Assembly (NCBI RefSeq): GCF_013426915.1
Contig: NZ_AP023179.1
Span: 310,001-374,000 of the forward strand
Direction of reading: 5' to 3'
From: Paraburkholderia sp. PGU19
GTDB lineage: Bacteria; Pseudomonadota; Gammaproteobacteria; Burkholderiales; Burkholderiaceae
Length of the DNA stretch: 64,000 nt
The position numbers and the translations under genes were made by a program. The notes below the pieces were generated by a model. That model had not been told where the DNA came from and did no database searches. It saw nothing but the letters and a program-made list of their open reading frames with translations. Shown here piece after piece: positions 1-8,826 of this stretch. Numbering within the stretch: position 1 is the first letter of the stretch; every line of letters begins with the position of its first letter.

Positions 1-2
1 GC

Positions 3-752
3 GGCATTCCGCCCGTGCTCGAAAATCTGCACGAACAGTATCTGCTGCCGCCGTTGCACGCAGGCTGGGCCGTGCGCCGCAAGTCCACCCATTTCTCGTG
101 CTATGACGACGTCGCGAAGAAGTTCGCGAAGATGGTCGAGATCGATCCGTGGATGATCAATCCGTATTTCGCGCATGTCGAAGGCGTCGATTTCGAGGCG
201 CGCACGGGCGAGGAAGCGCTCGCCGACGCGATCGACGGCGTGCTGAAGAAGATCGCCAAGAAGTATCGCGAGTACGGTATTTCGGAACGGCCGTATGTCG
301 TCATCAAGTCGGACGCAGGCACGTACGGAATGGGCGTGATGACCGTGCACGACGCGTCGGAAGTGGCCGCGCTGACCAAGCGCGAGCGCACGCGGATGTC
401 GACCACGAAGGAAGGCCTCGATGTGCACGACATGATCGTGCAGGAAGGCGTCTACACGTTCGAGCGTATCGGCGAGGAAGTGGCCGAGCCCGTCGTGTAC
501 ATGATCGACCGGTATGTGGTGGGCGGCTTCTATCGCGTGCATGGCAGCCGCGAACGCGACCAGAATCTGAACGCGCCCGGCATGCACTTCGTGCCGCTCG
601 GCTTCGAGCACACGGCCCTGCCGGATGCGCACGCAAAGCCGGGCGCCGCGCCGCCGAACCGCTTCTACATGTATGGCGTGGTGGGGCGGCTGGGGCTGCT
701 GGCGGCATCGGTGGAGCTGGAGAAGACCGATCCCGAGGCGATCCAGGTCTGA
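3..752 (+). CDS. gshA: Glutamate--cysteine ligase (5' part outside window)
   Basis: This is the C-terminal 249 codons of a glutamate--cysteine ligase; the reading frame is open to the window edge (it reads GIPPVLENLHEQ from base 3), so the true start lies upstream. The enzyme joins L-glutamate and L-cysteine with ATP in the first step of glutathione synthesis in the cytoplasm. The length and motifs fit the proteobacterial GshA type typical of Burkholderia and Ralstonia rather than the E. coli type. Visible marks are the ATP-binding-like stretch VVIKSDAGTYGMGVM and the conserved EPVVYMIDRYVVGGFYR. gshB follows on the same strand after 185 bases, so the two steps of the pathway are neighbours. 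Confidence 0.9.
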   Translation, partial: GIPPVLENLHEQYLLPPLHAGWAVRRKSTHFSCYDDVAKKFAKMVEIDPWMINPYFAHVEGVDFEARTGEEALADAIDGVLKKIAKKYREYGISERPYVVIKSDAGTYGMGVMTVHDASEVAALTKRERTRMSTTKEGLDVHDMIVQEGVYTFERIGEEVAEPVVYMIDRYVVGGFYRVHGSRERDQNLNAPGMHFVPLGFEHTALPDAHAKPGAAPPNRFYMYGVVGRLGLLAASVELEKTDPEAIQV

Positions 753-937
753 TCGCATCCGTCGTTGGGCCCGACCCGGCGCAGGCACCCCGCAAGCGCG
801 TAGAGCGCGCTCGCGGTAGGCTGACGCTCCCGCCGCGTCGAACGCGACAGCATTTGCAGGCGGATGCGCTGCATCAGCGCCTGCGCCTTACGCTTTAACG
901 AACAATGTGTGGCCCGCGAGGGCGCCTCAGGAACTCC

Positions 938-1894
938 ATGGACATTCTCTTCATCGCCGACCCGCTTTCCCGCTTCAAGATCTACAAGGATTCGACCTAC
1001 GCGATGATGGCCGAGGCCGCGAAGCGCGGTCATACGCTGTACGCGTGCGAGCCGCAGCATCTGGCGTGGACGGGCAGCGGCGTCGAGGCGAACGTGTACC
1101 GTTTCGAGATCGTCGGCGATCAGTCGGACGGTCATCGCGACGTGTGGTTTGAAGCGCAACCCGTCGAGCCGCGCGCGTTGCCCAGCTTCGGCGCAGTGGT
1201 GATGCGCAAGGACCCGCCGTTCGACATGGAATACGTGACGTCGACGTGGCTGCTCGAACTGGCCGAGCGCGCGGGCGCACGCATCTTCAACAAGCCGCAG
1301 GCGATCCGCGATCACTCGGAAAAGATGGCGATCGGCGAGTTTCCGCAATTCGTCGCGCCGACGCTCGTCACGCGCGATCCGGCGCGTTTGCGCGCGTTTC
1401 ACGCGGAGCATGGCGACGTGATCCTGAAGCCGCTCGACGGCATGGGCGGCATGGGCGTGTTTCGCGTGAAGGCGGACGGCATGAATCTCGGCTCGATCGT
1501 CGAGATGCTGAGCCACGACGGCGCGCGTTCGGTGATGGCGCAGAAGTTCATCCCCGAGATCAAGACGGGCGACAAGCGCATTCTGCTGATCGGCGGCGAG
1601 CCGGTGCCGTATTCGCTCGCGCGCATTCCGCAGGGCAACGAGGTGCGCGGCAACCTCGCGGCGGGCGGGCTGGGCGTCGCGCAGCCGCTGACGGCGCGCG
1701 ACCGCGAGATCGCCGAAACGCTCGGGCCGGTGCTGAAGGCGCGCGGCCTGCTGCTGGTCGGGCTGGATGCGATCGGCGACTGGCTGACGGAAGTGAACGT
1801 CACGAGCCCGACGTGTTTCCGCGAGATCATGGATCAGACGGGCTTCGACGTGGCGGCGATGTTCATCGACGCGTTAGAGAAGGCCGTCGGTTGA
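938..1894 (+). CDS. gshB: Glutathione synthetase
   Basis: A 318-residue ATP-grasp enzyme that adds glycine to gamma-glutamylcysteine to make glutathione. The ATG at 938 is chosen because the protein then begins MDILFIADPLSRFKIYKDST, as GshB proteins do, and a CAGGA-like ribosome site lies just ahead; an in-frame ATG at 905 would add an unconserved tail. Family motifs seen are DPPFDMEYV, NKPQAIRDHSEKM, the glycine-rich ATP loop ILKPLDGMGGMGVFRV, and the C-terminal EVNVTSPTCFREI, which holds metal and ATP contacts in GshB. It follows gshA closely enough to share a transcript, although 185 bases separate them. Confidence 0.95.
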   Translation: MDILFIADPLSRFKIYKDSTYAMMAEAAKRGHTLYACEPQHLAWTGSGVEANVYRFEIVGDQSDGHRDVWFEAQPVEPRALPSFGAVVMRKDPPFDMEYVTSTWLLELAERAGARIFNKPQAIRDHSEKMAIGEFPQFVAPTLVTRDPARLRAFHAEHGDVILKPLDGMGGMGVFRVKADGMNLGSIVEMLSHDGARSVMAQKFIPEIKTGDKRILLIGGEPVPYSLARIPQGNEVRGNLAAGGLGVAQPLTARDREIAETLGPVLKARGLLLVGLDAIGDWLTEVNVTSPTCFREIMDQTGFDVAAMFIDALEKAVG

Positions 1895-2174
1895 AGCGGC
1901 GCGGGTGCGCCGCCATCTTCCGTTATGGAAGTTCGTGCGGTGGCCAGCCAAGCGAGAAAAGGCCGAAAGCGCGAAAATGAGGCTGTTACAATGCCCGCTC
2001 CCCTGAAAGCGGCCCGCGGGGGCCCACGCGATCCGGCCCCTTGGCGGTCGGATCTCAGGCGAGTTCGATGGCGTGCTTTCCTGTTCGCCGCGTCTGCGCC
2101 GTTGTTTCGGCTGCCGGACAGTGGAATGGAAGCACGGCCGCGATTTTCGGGCGGTTTTCTGCAGCAAGGCTGAC

Positions 2175-2690
2175 ATGGCAGGCATTCTGATCATTGCGCA
2201 CGCTCCCTTCGCCTCCGCGCTTCGCGAGTGTGTCTCTCATATTTACGGCGGCTTGCCCGCTCGCATCGGCGTCATCGACGTATCGGCGGATTGCGATCCC
2301 GCCCAGGTCGTGGCGTTCGCGCATGCGGAGATCGACAGGCTGAGGGAAGAAAACGGCGCGCTCGTGCTGACGGACATGTTCGGCGCGACGCCGGCGAACA
2401 TCGCGTGCCGCCTCGCATCGATTCCCGATGTGCGGGTGCTGGCAGGTGTGAATCTGCCGATGCTCGTGCGCGCGGTCTGCTATCGCGCGACGCCGCTCGA
2501 CGTGCTCGTCGACAAGGCGCTGGCGGGCGCGACCAAAGGCGTACAGGCTGTTGGACCGGCGACGCCGGCCGTCGCCGCCTGCGCCGTCGCGAACACCGAC
2601 GACTGCCTTCCCGTCGCGCCGCCGGACACGGTGCGCGCCGAAAGCTGCAAGACAGCCAGCGACACCGGCTGCAGCGGAAACGCCACCTGA
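2175..2690 (+). CDS. PTS EIIA component, mannose (EIIA-Man) family
   Basis: A 171-residue EIIA of the PTS mannose family. The start at 2175 has AAGG eight bases upstream and gives MAGILIIAHAPFASAL; His9 matches the phosphorylated His10 of ManX. LTDMFGATPAN is a second family signature. No EIIB/C/D partner is nearby, and ptsH and ptsI follow directly, an arrangement known from Ralstonia and Burkholderia where the protein is thought to act in regulation rather than sugar uptake. After about residue 130 the protein has a low-complexity tail rich in Ala, Thr and Asp with four cysteines in the last 40 residues, which is not part of the EIIA fold. A role in regulation is inferred; the fold assignment is firm. 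Confidence 0.88.
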   Translation: MAGILIIAHAPFASALRECVSHIYGGLPARIGVIDVSADCDPAQVVAFAHAEIDRLREENGALVLTDMFGATPANIACRLASIPDVRVLAGVNLPMLVRAVCYRATPLDVLVDKALAGATKGVQAVGPATPAVAACAVANTDDCLPVAPPDTVRAESCKTASDTGCSGNAT

Positions 2691-2753
2691 GCACTACCCA
2701 CAAGATTTCTGCTTTACCTCGATAACATCAACACCCGCGCATCGGACCAACAC

Positions 2754-3023
2754 ATGCTGCAACAGGAAACGACTATCGTGAACAAGCTGGGGCTGCACGC
2801 ACGCGCGTCGGCCAAACTCACGCAACTCGCCGCCAACTTTCAGGCGGAAATCTGGATGAGCCGCAACGGTCGGCGCATCAACGCGAAAAGCATCATGGGC
2901 GTGATGATGCTGGCGGCGGGAATCGGCAGCACAGTCGTGATCGAAACGGAAGGCGCGGACGAGAAAGATGCAATGGACGCGCTGCTCAAACTGATCGCTG
3001 ACAAATTCGGCGAAGGACAATAA
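2754..3023 (+). CDS. ptsH: Phosphocarrier protein HPr
   Basis: An 89-residue HPr that carries phosphate from enzyme I to EIIA proteins. NKLGLHARASAKL holds the catalytic His15. INAKSIMGVMML holds Ser46, the site that HPr kinase/phosphorylase modifies in organisms that have HprK; such a gene lies at the end of this window. It starts 63 bases after the EIIA-Man gene and is followed by a strong hairpin terminator at about 3057-3086, so ptsI may be partly uncoupled from it. Confidence 0.96.
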   Translation: MLQQETTIVNKLGLHARASAKLTQLAANFQAEIWMSRNGRRINAKSIMGVMMLAAGIGSTVVIETEGADEKDAMDALLKLIADKFGEGQ

Positions 3024-3056
3024 AAAATCCGCTGCTGCATTCGTTCTGCATGCAAG

Positions 3057-3086
3057 ACGCCGCGCGATGTCGCGGCGTTTTCTTTT
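3057..3086 (+). terminator. Intrinsic terminator after ptsH
   Basis: ACGCCGCG (3057-3064) pairs perfectly with CGCGGCGT (3071-3078) around a 6-base loop and is followed by TTTCTTTT. This is a canonical rho-independent terminator placed between ptsH and ptsI. Confidence 0.85.
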
Positions 3087-3169
3087 GGTCCGCCGGATGG
3101 CGCGCCGGCGCGCGGCTTACTGCGACATTCGATGCTGCGCTGCACAGCACCGATATGCGGTACGGAATT

Positions 3170-3175
3170 TATAAT
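3170..3175 (+). promoter_or_regulatory. Possible ptsI promoter (-10 only)
   Basis: A perfect TATAAT stands 66 bases ahead of the ptsI start, downstream of the ptsH terminator. I see no good -35 at 16-18 bases, so this is a tentative assignment supported mainly by position. Confidence 0.4.
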
Positions 3176-3240
3176 GACCATCGGGGTCTGAGAGCATTGC
3201 AGCGGTTTGCCGCGGCATCACACAACTAGAGGAGGTGCGC

Positions 3241-4983
3241 GTGTCGTTCACGCTGCATGGAATTCCCGTGTCACGCGGTATCGCCATCGGGCGGGCATAT
3301 CTGATCGCCCCGGCTGCACTGGACGTCGACCACTATCTGATCGAGCCCACCCAGATCGAGGGCGAGGTGGAGCGTTTTCGCACGGCCCAGGCGCTCGTGC
3401 ATCGGGAACTCGACGAGTTGCGCGCCGATCTCGCCGCCGACGCGCCCTCCGAAATGGGCGCCTTCATCGACGTCCACACCATGATTCTGAACGACGCGAT
3501 GCTCGTTCAGGAAACCATCGACCTCATCCGCACGCGCCGCTACAACGTCGAGTGGGCGCTGACCGAACAGCTAGAGCGCCTCACTCGCCATTTCGATGAA
3601 GTGGAAGACGAATATCTGCGCGAGCGTAAGGCCGATATCGAGCAGGTTGTCGAACGCGTGCTGAAGGCGTTGGCGGGTGCGACGAGCGGGCTCGTCAACG
3701 GCATTCACGGACGCTGCGACGAAATGATCGTGGTCGCGCACGATATCGCGCCCGCCGACATGATGCAGTTCAAGGGGCAGACCTTCCAGGGCTTCGTCAC
3801 GGATCTGGGCGGCCGCACGTCGCATACGGCGATCGTCGCGCGCAGCCTCGGCATTCCCGCAACGGTCGGCGTGCAGCACGCGAGCGCGCTGATCCGCCAG
3901 GACGATCTCATCATCGTCGACGGCGACCATGGCATCGTGATCGTCGATCCGGCGCCTATCGTGCTCGAAGAGTATTCATACCGGCAGAGCGAGAAGGCGC
4001 TGGAAGCGCGCAAGTTGCAGCGCCTGAAATTTTCGCCCACACAAACGGTGTGCGGCACACGCATCGACCTGTGCGCGAACATCGAGCTGCCCGACGACGC
4101 GCAAGCCGCGCTCGACGCAGGCGCGACGGGCATCGGCCTGTTCCGCACCGAGTTCCTGTTCATGAACCAGAAGGACGGGATGCCGGAAGAGGAAGAGCAG
4201 TTCGCCGCGTACCGGCGTGCCGTCGAACTGATGAACGGCATGCCCGTGACGATCCGCACGATCGACGTCGGCGCGGACAAGCCGCTTGATTCGATCGGCG
4301 ACGAGTACGAAACAGCGCCCAACCCGGCGTTGGGCCTGCGCGCGATCCGCTATAGCCTGTCCGAGCCGCACATGTTCCTCACGCAGCTACGCGCGATCTT
4401 GCGCGCGTCGGCGTTCGGTACGGTGAAGATCCTGATTCCGATGCTCGCGCACGCGCGCGAGATCGACCAGACGCTCGACCTGATCCAGGAAGCCAAGCGT
4501 CAGCTGGACGACGCGGGTCTCGCGTACGATCCGAACGTGCGCGTTGGCGCGATGATCGAAATTCCGGCGGCGGCGATCGCGTTGCCGCTTTTTTTGAAGC
4601 GGCTCGATTTCCTGTCGATCGGCACGAACGATCTGATCCAGTACACGCTTGCAATCGACCGTGCCGACAACGCGGTCGCGCATCTGTACGATCCGCTGCA
4701 TCCCGCGGTGCTGCATCTGATCGCGTTCACGCTGCGCGAGGCGAAGCGCGCGGGCGTGCCGGTGTCGATCTGCGGAGAGATGGCGGGCGACCCGACGCTC
4801 ACGCGTCTGCTGCTCGGCATGGGTCTGACGGAGTTCTCGATGCATCCGAGCCAGGTGTTGCTCGTGAAGCAGGAGGTGCTGCGCTCGCATCTGAAGACGC
4901 TGGAAAAGCCGGTGGCGGACGTGCTTGCGGCGTTCGAGCCGGAAGAGGTGCAGTCGGCGCTGGATCGCATCGCGCAGGCCTGA
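3241..4983 (+). CDS. ptsI: PTS enzyme I (phosphoenolpyruvate-protein phosphotransferase)
   Basis: A 580-residue enzyme I that takes phosphate from PEP and passes it to HPr. The GTG at 3241 is preferred over the in-frame GTG at 3235 because the ribosome site AGAGGAGG (3228-3235) overlaps the latter and sits 5 bases before the former. The phosphohistidine is His195 in GGRTSHTAIVARS; the C-terminal PEP barrel has GLFRTEFLFMN, SIGTNDLIQYTLA and Cys511 in SICGEMAGD. Length is normal for free-standing EI. With ptsH and the EIIA-Man gene it forms a complete phosphorelay that lacks a sugar permease here. Confidence 0.96.
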   Translation: MSFTLHGIPVSRGIAIGRAYLIAPAALDVDHYLIEPTQIEGEVERFRTAQALVHRELDELRADLAADAPSEMGAFIDVHTMILNDAMLVQETIDLIRTRRYNVEWALTEQLERLTRHFDEVEDEYLRERKADIEQVVERVLKALAGATSGLVNGIHGRCDEMIVVAHDIAPADMMQFKGQTFQGFVTDLGGRTSHTAIVARSLGIPATVGVQHASALIRQDDLIIVDGDHGIVIVDPAPIVLEEYSYRQSEKALEARKLQRLKFSPTQTVCGTRIDLCANIELPDDAQAALDAGATGIGLFRTEFLFMNQKDGMPEEEEQFAAYRRAVELMNGMPVTIRTIDVGADKPLDSIGDEYETAPNPALGLRAIRYSLSEPHMFLTQLRAILRASAFGTVKILIPMLAHAREIDQTLDLIQEAKRQLDDAGLAYDPNVRVGAMIEIPAAAIALPLFLKRLDFLSIGTNDLIQYTLAIDRADNAVAHLYDPLHPAVLHLIAFTLREAKRAGVPVSICGEMAGDPTLTRLLLGMGLTEFSMHPSQVLLVKQEVLRSHLKTLEKPVADVLAAFEPEEVQSALDRIAQA

Positions 4984-5013
4984 TGCGCTTTCCCGTTCGG
5001 CGAGTGGCGAGAT

Positions 5014-5772
5014 TTACGAACGATGCCGCTCGCCGCACACTGGGCAATCCGGCTGGCGCGCGATGCGCATCGTGTTCCATTCCATCCGTAACGAATCGAG
5101 CATCATCAGGCGGCCCACCAGCGGCTCGCCGATGCCCGCGATCACCCGCAATGCTTCCGCCGCCTGCATCGCGCCGATAATGCCGACCGTCGGCGCAAAC
5201 ACGCCCATCGTCGAGCACGCCACTTCCTCGAACGGCTGATCTTCCGGAAACACGCACGCGTAGCACGGTGAATCTTCGCTGCGGAAATCGAAGGTGCTGA
5301 TCTGGCCGTCGAAGCGCAGCGCCGCGCCCGATACCAGCGGCACGCCGTGCTTCACGCACGCGCGGTTGATCGCGTGACGCGTCGCGAAGTTGTCCGTGCA
5401 GTCGAGTACGACGCTCGCTTGCGGCACGCTGCCGTCCAGCCACGCATCGTCGACGCGTTCTGCCACGGCGTTCACAACGACTTCCGGATTCAGTTGCGCG
5501 ATCGCGTCCCGTCCCGATTCGACCTTCAACCGGCCAACCGACTTCGTCACATGCAGAATCTGACGCTGCAGATTGGTGAGATCGACGGTATCGGCATCGA
5601 CCAGCGTCAGCTTGCCGACGCCCGCTGCCGCCAGATACATCGCCGCCGGCGAGCCGAGACCACCCGCGCCAACCACAATGGCGTGCGCGTCGAGAAAGCG
5701 TTGCTGAGCCTCGATGCCGAGTTCATCGACGAGGATGTGACGGGAGTAGCGCAGGAGTTGATCGTCGTTCAT
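5014..5772 (-). CDS. moeB: MoeB/ThiF/HesA-family adenylyltransferase
   Basis: A 252-residue E1-like enzyme that adenylates the C-terminal glycine of a small sulfur carrier (MoaD or ThiS type). It has the Rossmann nucleotide loop VVGAGGLGSPAAMYLAAAG, the DADTVDLTNLQRQ segment, the DCTDNFATRHAINRAC region, a candidate catalytic cysteine in EEVACSTMGV, and two CxxC pairs (CYAC and the C-terminal CPVC) that bind zinc in MoeB. Gene order does not separate the molybdopterin role from the thiamine role, as no moa, moe or thi gene is nearby; MoeB is the best guess from length and motif pattern. It ends 30 bases from ptsI, which runs toward it. Confidence 0.85.
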   Translation of the reverse strand: MNDDQLLRYSRHILVDELGIEAQQRFLDAHAIVVGAGGLGSPAAMYLAAAGVGKLTLVDADTVDLTNLQRQILHVTKSVGRLKVESGRDAIAQLNPEVVVNAVAERVDDAWLDGSVPQASVVLDCTDNFATRHAINRACVKHGVPLVSGAALRFDGQISTFDFRSEDSPCYACVFPEDQPFEEVACSTMGVFAPTVGIIGAMQAAEALRVIAGIGEPLVGRLMMLDSLRMEWNTMRIARQPDCPVCGERHRS

Positions 5773-5856
5773 GGCGGGGCGCGGCGTATGTCGTAGGTGT
5801 CGCGCTGGCTGCGGAGAGATACGGCGCGAGGTTCTCGTTATTCTAATCGCGCGGAG

Positions 5857-5894
5857 GAAAGTGTCTTCGCGGCAACGTGAGCCGCGAAGACACT
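5857..5894 (-). terminator. Terminator-like hairpin after the S41 protease gene
   Basis: AGTGTCTTCGCGGC (5860-5873) and GCCGCGAAGACACT (5881-5894) form a perfect 14-base-pair stem with a 7-base loop, 17 bases beyond the protease stop. Reading on the minus strand it is followed by TTTCC, so the T-tract is short. Confidence 0.65.
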
Positions 5895-5910
5895 GGGACA
5901 GATCAGACGC

Positions 5911-7509
5911 TTACTTGGTCGGCGCAGCCGGTTGCGAAGCGGGCTGCGTCGCCGAAGCGGGCGCCGCCGGGTTCGACGCCGTCGGCGTAGCAGCCAGCGC
6001 GGGCTTCACAGCGACAGGCGCCGAAGCCGATTGCGCCGGCTTGTTCTGCGCGAGACGCCGCTCCATCAGCGACTTCGACTCCTGCACCGGCTTGCCTTCG
6101 AGCTTGTTCAGACCTTGTTGCAGCATGAAGTCGTCGTTGGAACCGAATTCGACCGGCTTGCGGTCGCGATCCTTCTGCTTCTGTTCCGGCGTCTTCTTGT
6201 CGTTCTGCTCTTCGAGCAGGCGCAACTGGTCCATGCGCTCCTGTTCGCGCTGTTCCTGTTCCTTCTTCTCGTTCGGGTCTTGCGTGTTCGCAAGGTGATT
6301 CGAGTAGTCGACTTCGCGCGTGACGAGTGCGTCGTCCGGATCGCCGTCCGCGTATTGATCCACCGCAACGTCGGGGCGGATGCCCTTGTTCTGGATCGAA
6401 CGGCCGCTCGGCGTGTAGTAGTAGGCGGTGGTCAGACGCAGCGCCGAATCCGCTGTCATCGGACGCACGGTCTGTACCGAGCCCTTGCCGAACGTCGTCT
6501 TGCCGACGATCAGCGCGCGATGTTGATCCTGCAGCGCGCCCGCGACGATTTCCGACGCCGACGCCGAGTACGCGTTGGTCAGCACGATCATCGGAACGGT
6601 CTTGAAGATGGACGGCAGGTTCTTCAGCGGATCGGTGTCGAAGGACGGCAGACGATAGTTGTCGTAGGTGTCGCGATAGACCTGCTTCGAGTCCGGAATC
6701 TGGCCGTTCGTCGACACGACGACGGAATCCGGCGGCAGGAACGCGCCCGCGACGCCGACGGCGCTTTGCAGCAGGCCGCCACCGTTGTTGCGCAGGTCGA
6801 GGATCAGGCCCTTCAGGTTCGGCTGCTGGCGCGCGATGTCCTGCAGCTTGGCTGCGAGATCGGGCACCGTGCGTTCCTGGAAGCTTGTGATGCGGACATA
6901 GGCGTAGCCCGGCGCGAGAATCTTCGACTTCACGCTCTGGACCTTGATGATCGCGCGCGTGACGGTAAGCGGGAACGTGCGGTCGTCGGTCTTGCGGAAG
7001 ATGGTCAGCGTGACCTTCGTGCCCGGGTCGCCGCGCATCTGCTTGACGGCCTTGTCCAGCGTCATGCCGCGCACGGGCTTGTCGTTGATGCGGGTGATCA
7101 GGTCGCCCGGGCGGATGCCGGCGCGGAACGCGGGCGTGTCTTCGATCGGCGAGATGACCTTGATGAGGCCGTCTTCCTGCGAAATTTCGATGCCGAGGCC
7201 CGCAAAGCGGCCCTTGGTCTGCTCCTGCAGTTCTTCGTAGTCGGTCTTGTCGAGATAGGACGAGTGCGGGTCGAGGCTCGACACCATGCCCTTGATCGCG
7301 GCCGTCAGCAGCTTCTTGTCGTCGACGGGCTCCACATACTCATGCTTGATTTGCCCGAAGACTTCGGCGAAGAGTCGCAACTGGTCGAGCGGCAAGGGCG
7401 CGGACGCCGATGCGGGTTGCTGGGCCGAGGCGCTGAGTTGCAGGGTTGCAAAAACGCCGGTAGCCAGGCCCGCGGCGATAAGGCCGATATTTTTCAGGTT
7501 CTTTCGCAT
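5911..7509 (-). CDS. ctpA: S41-family C-terminal processing peptidase
   Basis: A 532-residue periplasmic serine protease of the CtpA/Prc family. An N-terminal signal or anchor (about residues 7-30) is followed by a PDZ domain (about 100-170, with RAGIRPGDLITRINDKPV) and the S41 catalytic domain (about 195-380). The Ser-Lys dyad is best placed at Ser317 in NAYSASASEIVAG and Lys342 in TTFGKGSVQT, matching the spacing in Prc. The last 120 residues are a charged Lys/Glu/Gln stretch followed by an Ala-Pro-Ser-Thr-rich tail, probably extended. Such proteases trim envelope proteins and lytic enzymes; the substrate here is unknown. It is monocistronic with its own terminator. Confidence 0.92.
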   Translation of the reverse strand: MRKNLKNIGLIAAGLATGVFATLQLSASAQQPASASAPLPLDQLRLFAEVFGQIKHEYVEPVDDKKLLTAAIKGMVSSLDPHSSYLDKTDYEELQEQTKGRFAGLGIEISQEDGLIKVISPIEDTPAFRAGIRPGDLITRINDKPVRGMTLDKAVKQMRGDPGTKVTLTIFRKTDDRTFPLTVTRAIIKVQSVKSKILAPGYAYVRITSFQERTVPDLAAKLQDIARQQPNLKGLILDLRNNGGGLLQSAVGVAGAFLPPDSVVVSTNGQIPDSKQVYRDTYDNYRLPSFDTDPLKNLPSIFKTVPMIVLTNAYSASASEIVAGALQDQHRALIVGKTTFGKGSVQTVRPMTADSALRLTTAYYYTPSGRSIQNKGIRPDVAVDQYADGDPDDALVTREVDYSNHLANTQDPNEKKEQEQREQERMDQLRLLEEQNDKKTPEQKQKDRDRKPVEFGSNDDFMLQQGLNKLEGKPVQESKSLMERRLAQNKPAQSASAPVAVKPALAATPTASNPAAPASATQPASQPAAPTK

Positions 7510-7927
7510 AGAGTGTGTTGCGGTCGGAAGCGCGTGGCAGCGTCAAAGGAAAAAGGACGGACAAGTATAACTTGACGCTTGCACGGCCTGTACGTATGGG
7601 TGATCGGGTTTCGACAGCGGTCGCGCTGCGAGGTTCTAAGGATCGCTGCCGTCCTGCGCAGCGACTGTGCGCTGGCGGACGCCCGCAGCGTCAAAAGTGC
7701 CGCCACGCATGGGCTGAACGGCCGGTTTCGTTGCGTGCGCATCGGTATGGATTGCTTGCGTGCAGGGATCGCTGCACAACGTGCGGCCATCTCGCGACGA
7801 CCCATGATGGCGCCAGCATGGCGGGTACATGGCAATGCTGTCAGGCAAGCGCACGGCACGCGCGAAGCGCGCGTGCCGTGACCCGCAGCGGCATGGCGGC
7901 GGGTCACGATCATTGGACTGGCCGTGA
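7510..7927. other. 418-base intergenic stretch without a convincing gene
   Basis: The stretch lies between the S41 protease start and the gpmA stop, both on the minus strand. Short open frames exist on both strands but none shows a family motif or a ribosome site, and they overlap one another. The only structure I can support is a long inverted repeat at 7852-7880 near the gpmA end. Confidence 0.6.
7852..7880 (-). terminator. Long perfect hairpin downstream of gpmA
   Basis: CACGGCACGCGCG (7852-7864) and CGCGCGTGCCGTG (7868-7880) make a 13-base-pair stem with a 3-base loop, about 48 bases past the gpmA stop. It lacks a T-tract, so it could stabilise the transcript end or act with Rho instead of being a classic intrinsic terminator. 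Confidence 0.5.
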
Positions 7928-8674
7928 TCAGCCTGCCTTGCCCTGCTTCGCGACAGCGGCCTGCGCCTTCGCGATCGCTTCCTGATCGCCGAGGTAGTAG
8001 TGCTTGATCGGCTTCAGGTCTTCGTCCAGTTCATAGACGAGAGGCACGCCGTTCGGGATGTTCAGCCCGACGATGTCGTTGTCGGAAATGTTGTCCAGAT
8101 ACTTGACCAGCGCGCGGATCGAATTGCCGTGCGCGGCGATCAGCACCTTGCGGCCCGACTTGATCGCGGGCGCGATCGATTCGTTCCAGATGGGCATGAC
8201 GCGCGCGACGGTGTCCTTCAGGCATTCCGTGAGCGGCAGCTGCTCGCGCGGCACCTTCGCGTAGCGCGGATCGTCGTACGACGTGCGCGAATCGGTCGGC
8301 TCGAGCGCGGGCGGCGGCGTGTCGTAGCTGCGGCGCCAGACCAGCACCTGCTCGTCGCCGAACTTCGCGGCCGTCTCGGCCTTGTTCAGGCCCGACAGGG
8401 CGCCGTAGTGGCGCTCGTTCAGACGCCACGAGTGCACGACGGGCAGGTACATCTGGTCCATCTTGTCCTGCACGTGCCACAGCGTGCGGATCGCGCGCTT
8501 GAGCACCGAGGTATAGGCGATATCGAACGTATAGCCCGAGTCCTTGAGCAACGTGCCTGCCTGCTGCGCTTCGAGGTTGCCCTGTTCGGTCAGGTCGACG
8601 TCGACCCAGCCTGTGAAGCGGTTTTCCTTGTTCCACGTCGATTCGCCGTGGCGGATGAGAACGAGTTTGTACAT
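7928..8674 (-). CDS. gpmA: 2,3-bisphosphoglycerate-dependent phosphoglycerate mutase
   Basis: A 248-residue glycolytic and gluconeogenic enzyme that interconverts 3- and 2-phosphoglycerate. The phosphohistidine is His9 in [30 protein letters not shown] and the second catalytic histidine in [14 protein letters not shown] are also intact. Length is standard for dPGM. It is transcribed away from the rhodanese-grxC-secB group; the 150-base gap between their starts should hold both promoters. Confidence 0.96.
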   Translation of the reverse strand: MYKLVLIRHGESTWNKENRFTGWVDVDLTEQGNLEAQQAGTLLKDSGYTFDIAYTSVLKRAIRTLWHVQDKMDQMYLPVVHSWRLNERHYGALSGLNKAETAAKFGDEQVLVWRRSYDTPPPALEPTDSRTSYDDPRYAKVPREQLPLTECLKDTVARVMPIWNESIAPAIKSGRKVLIAAHGNSIRALVKYLDNISDNDIVGLNIPNGVPLVYELDEDLKPIKHYYLGDQEAIAKAQAAVAKQGKAG

Positions 8675-8762
8675 GTCGTTGCCGGTCGGTAGTGAGGAAG
8701 CGGGAATCGGGGCGGTACCGCAGCCTTCAGCTGGCGGTCGCCATCGCGTCAGACGGTTATTT

Positions 8763-8768
8763 TATAAT
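8763..8768 (+). promoter_or_regulatory. Candidate -10 of the rhodanese-grxC-secB group
   Basis: TTTATAATGG provides a perfect TATAAT 59 bases ahead of the rhodanese start. No clear -35 accompanies it at normal spacing. Confidence 0.4.
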
Positions 8769-8826
8769 GGTCGGATTGCCCTTTCCGATTTATCCCGATT
8801 TCTTCTCTTTTTCCGGCGGATCTTCC

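Noticed and set aside
5932..7575. A 547-codon open frame opposite the S41 protease gene
   Set aside because: It is Arg-rich with no motif and mirrors the GC-rich third positions of the real gene, whose signal peptide, PDZ and catalytic motifs are clear.
7579..7881. A 100-codon frame in the gap between the S41 protease and gpmA
   Set aside because: No ribosome site, no recognisable domain, and it overlaps other frames of equal quality on both strands.
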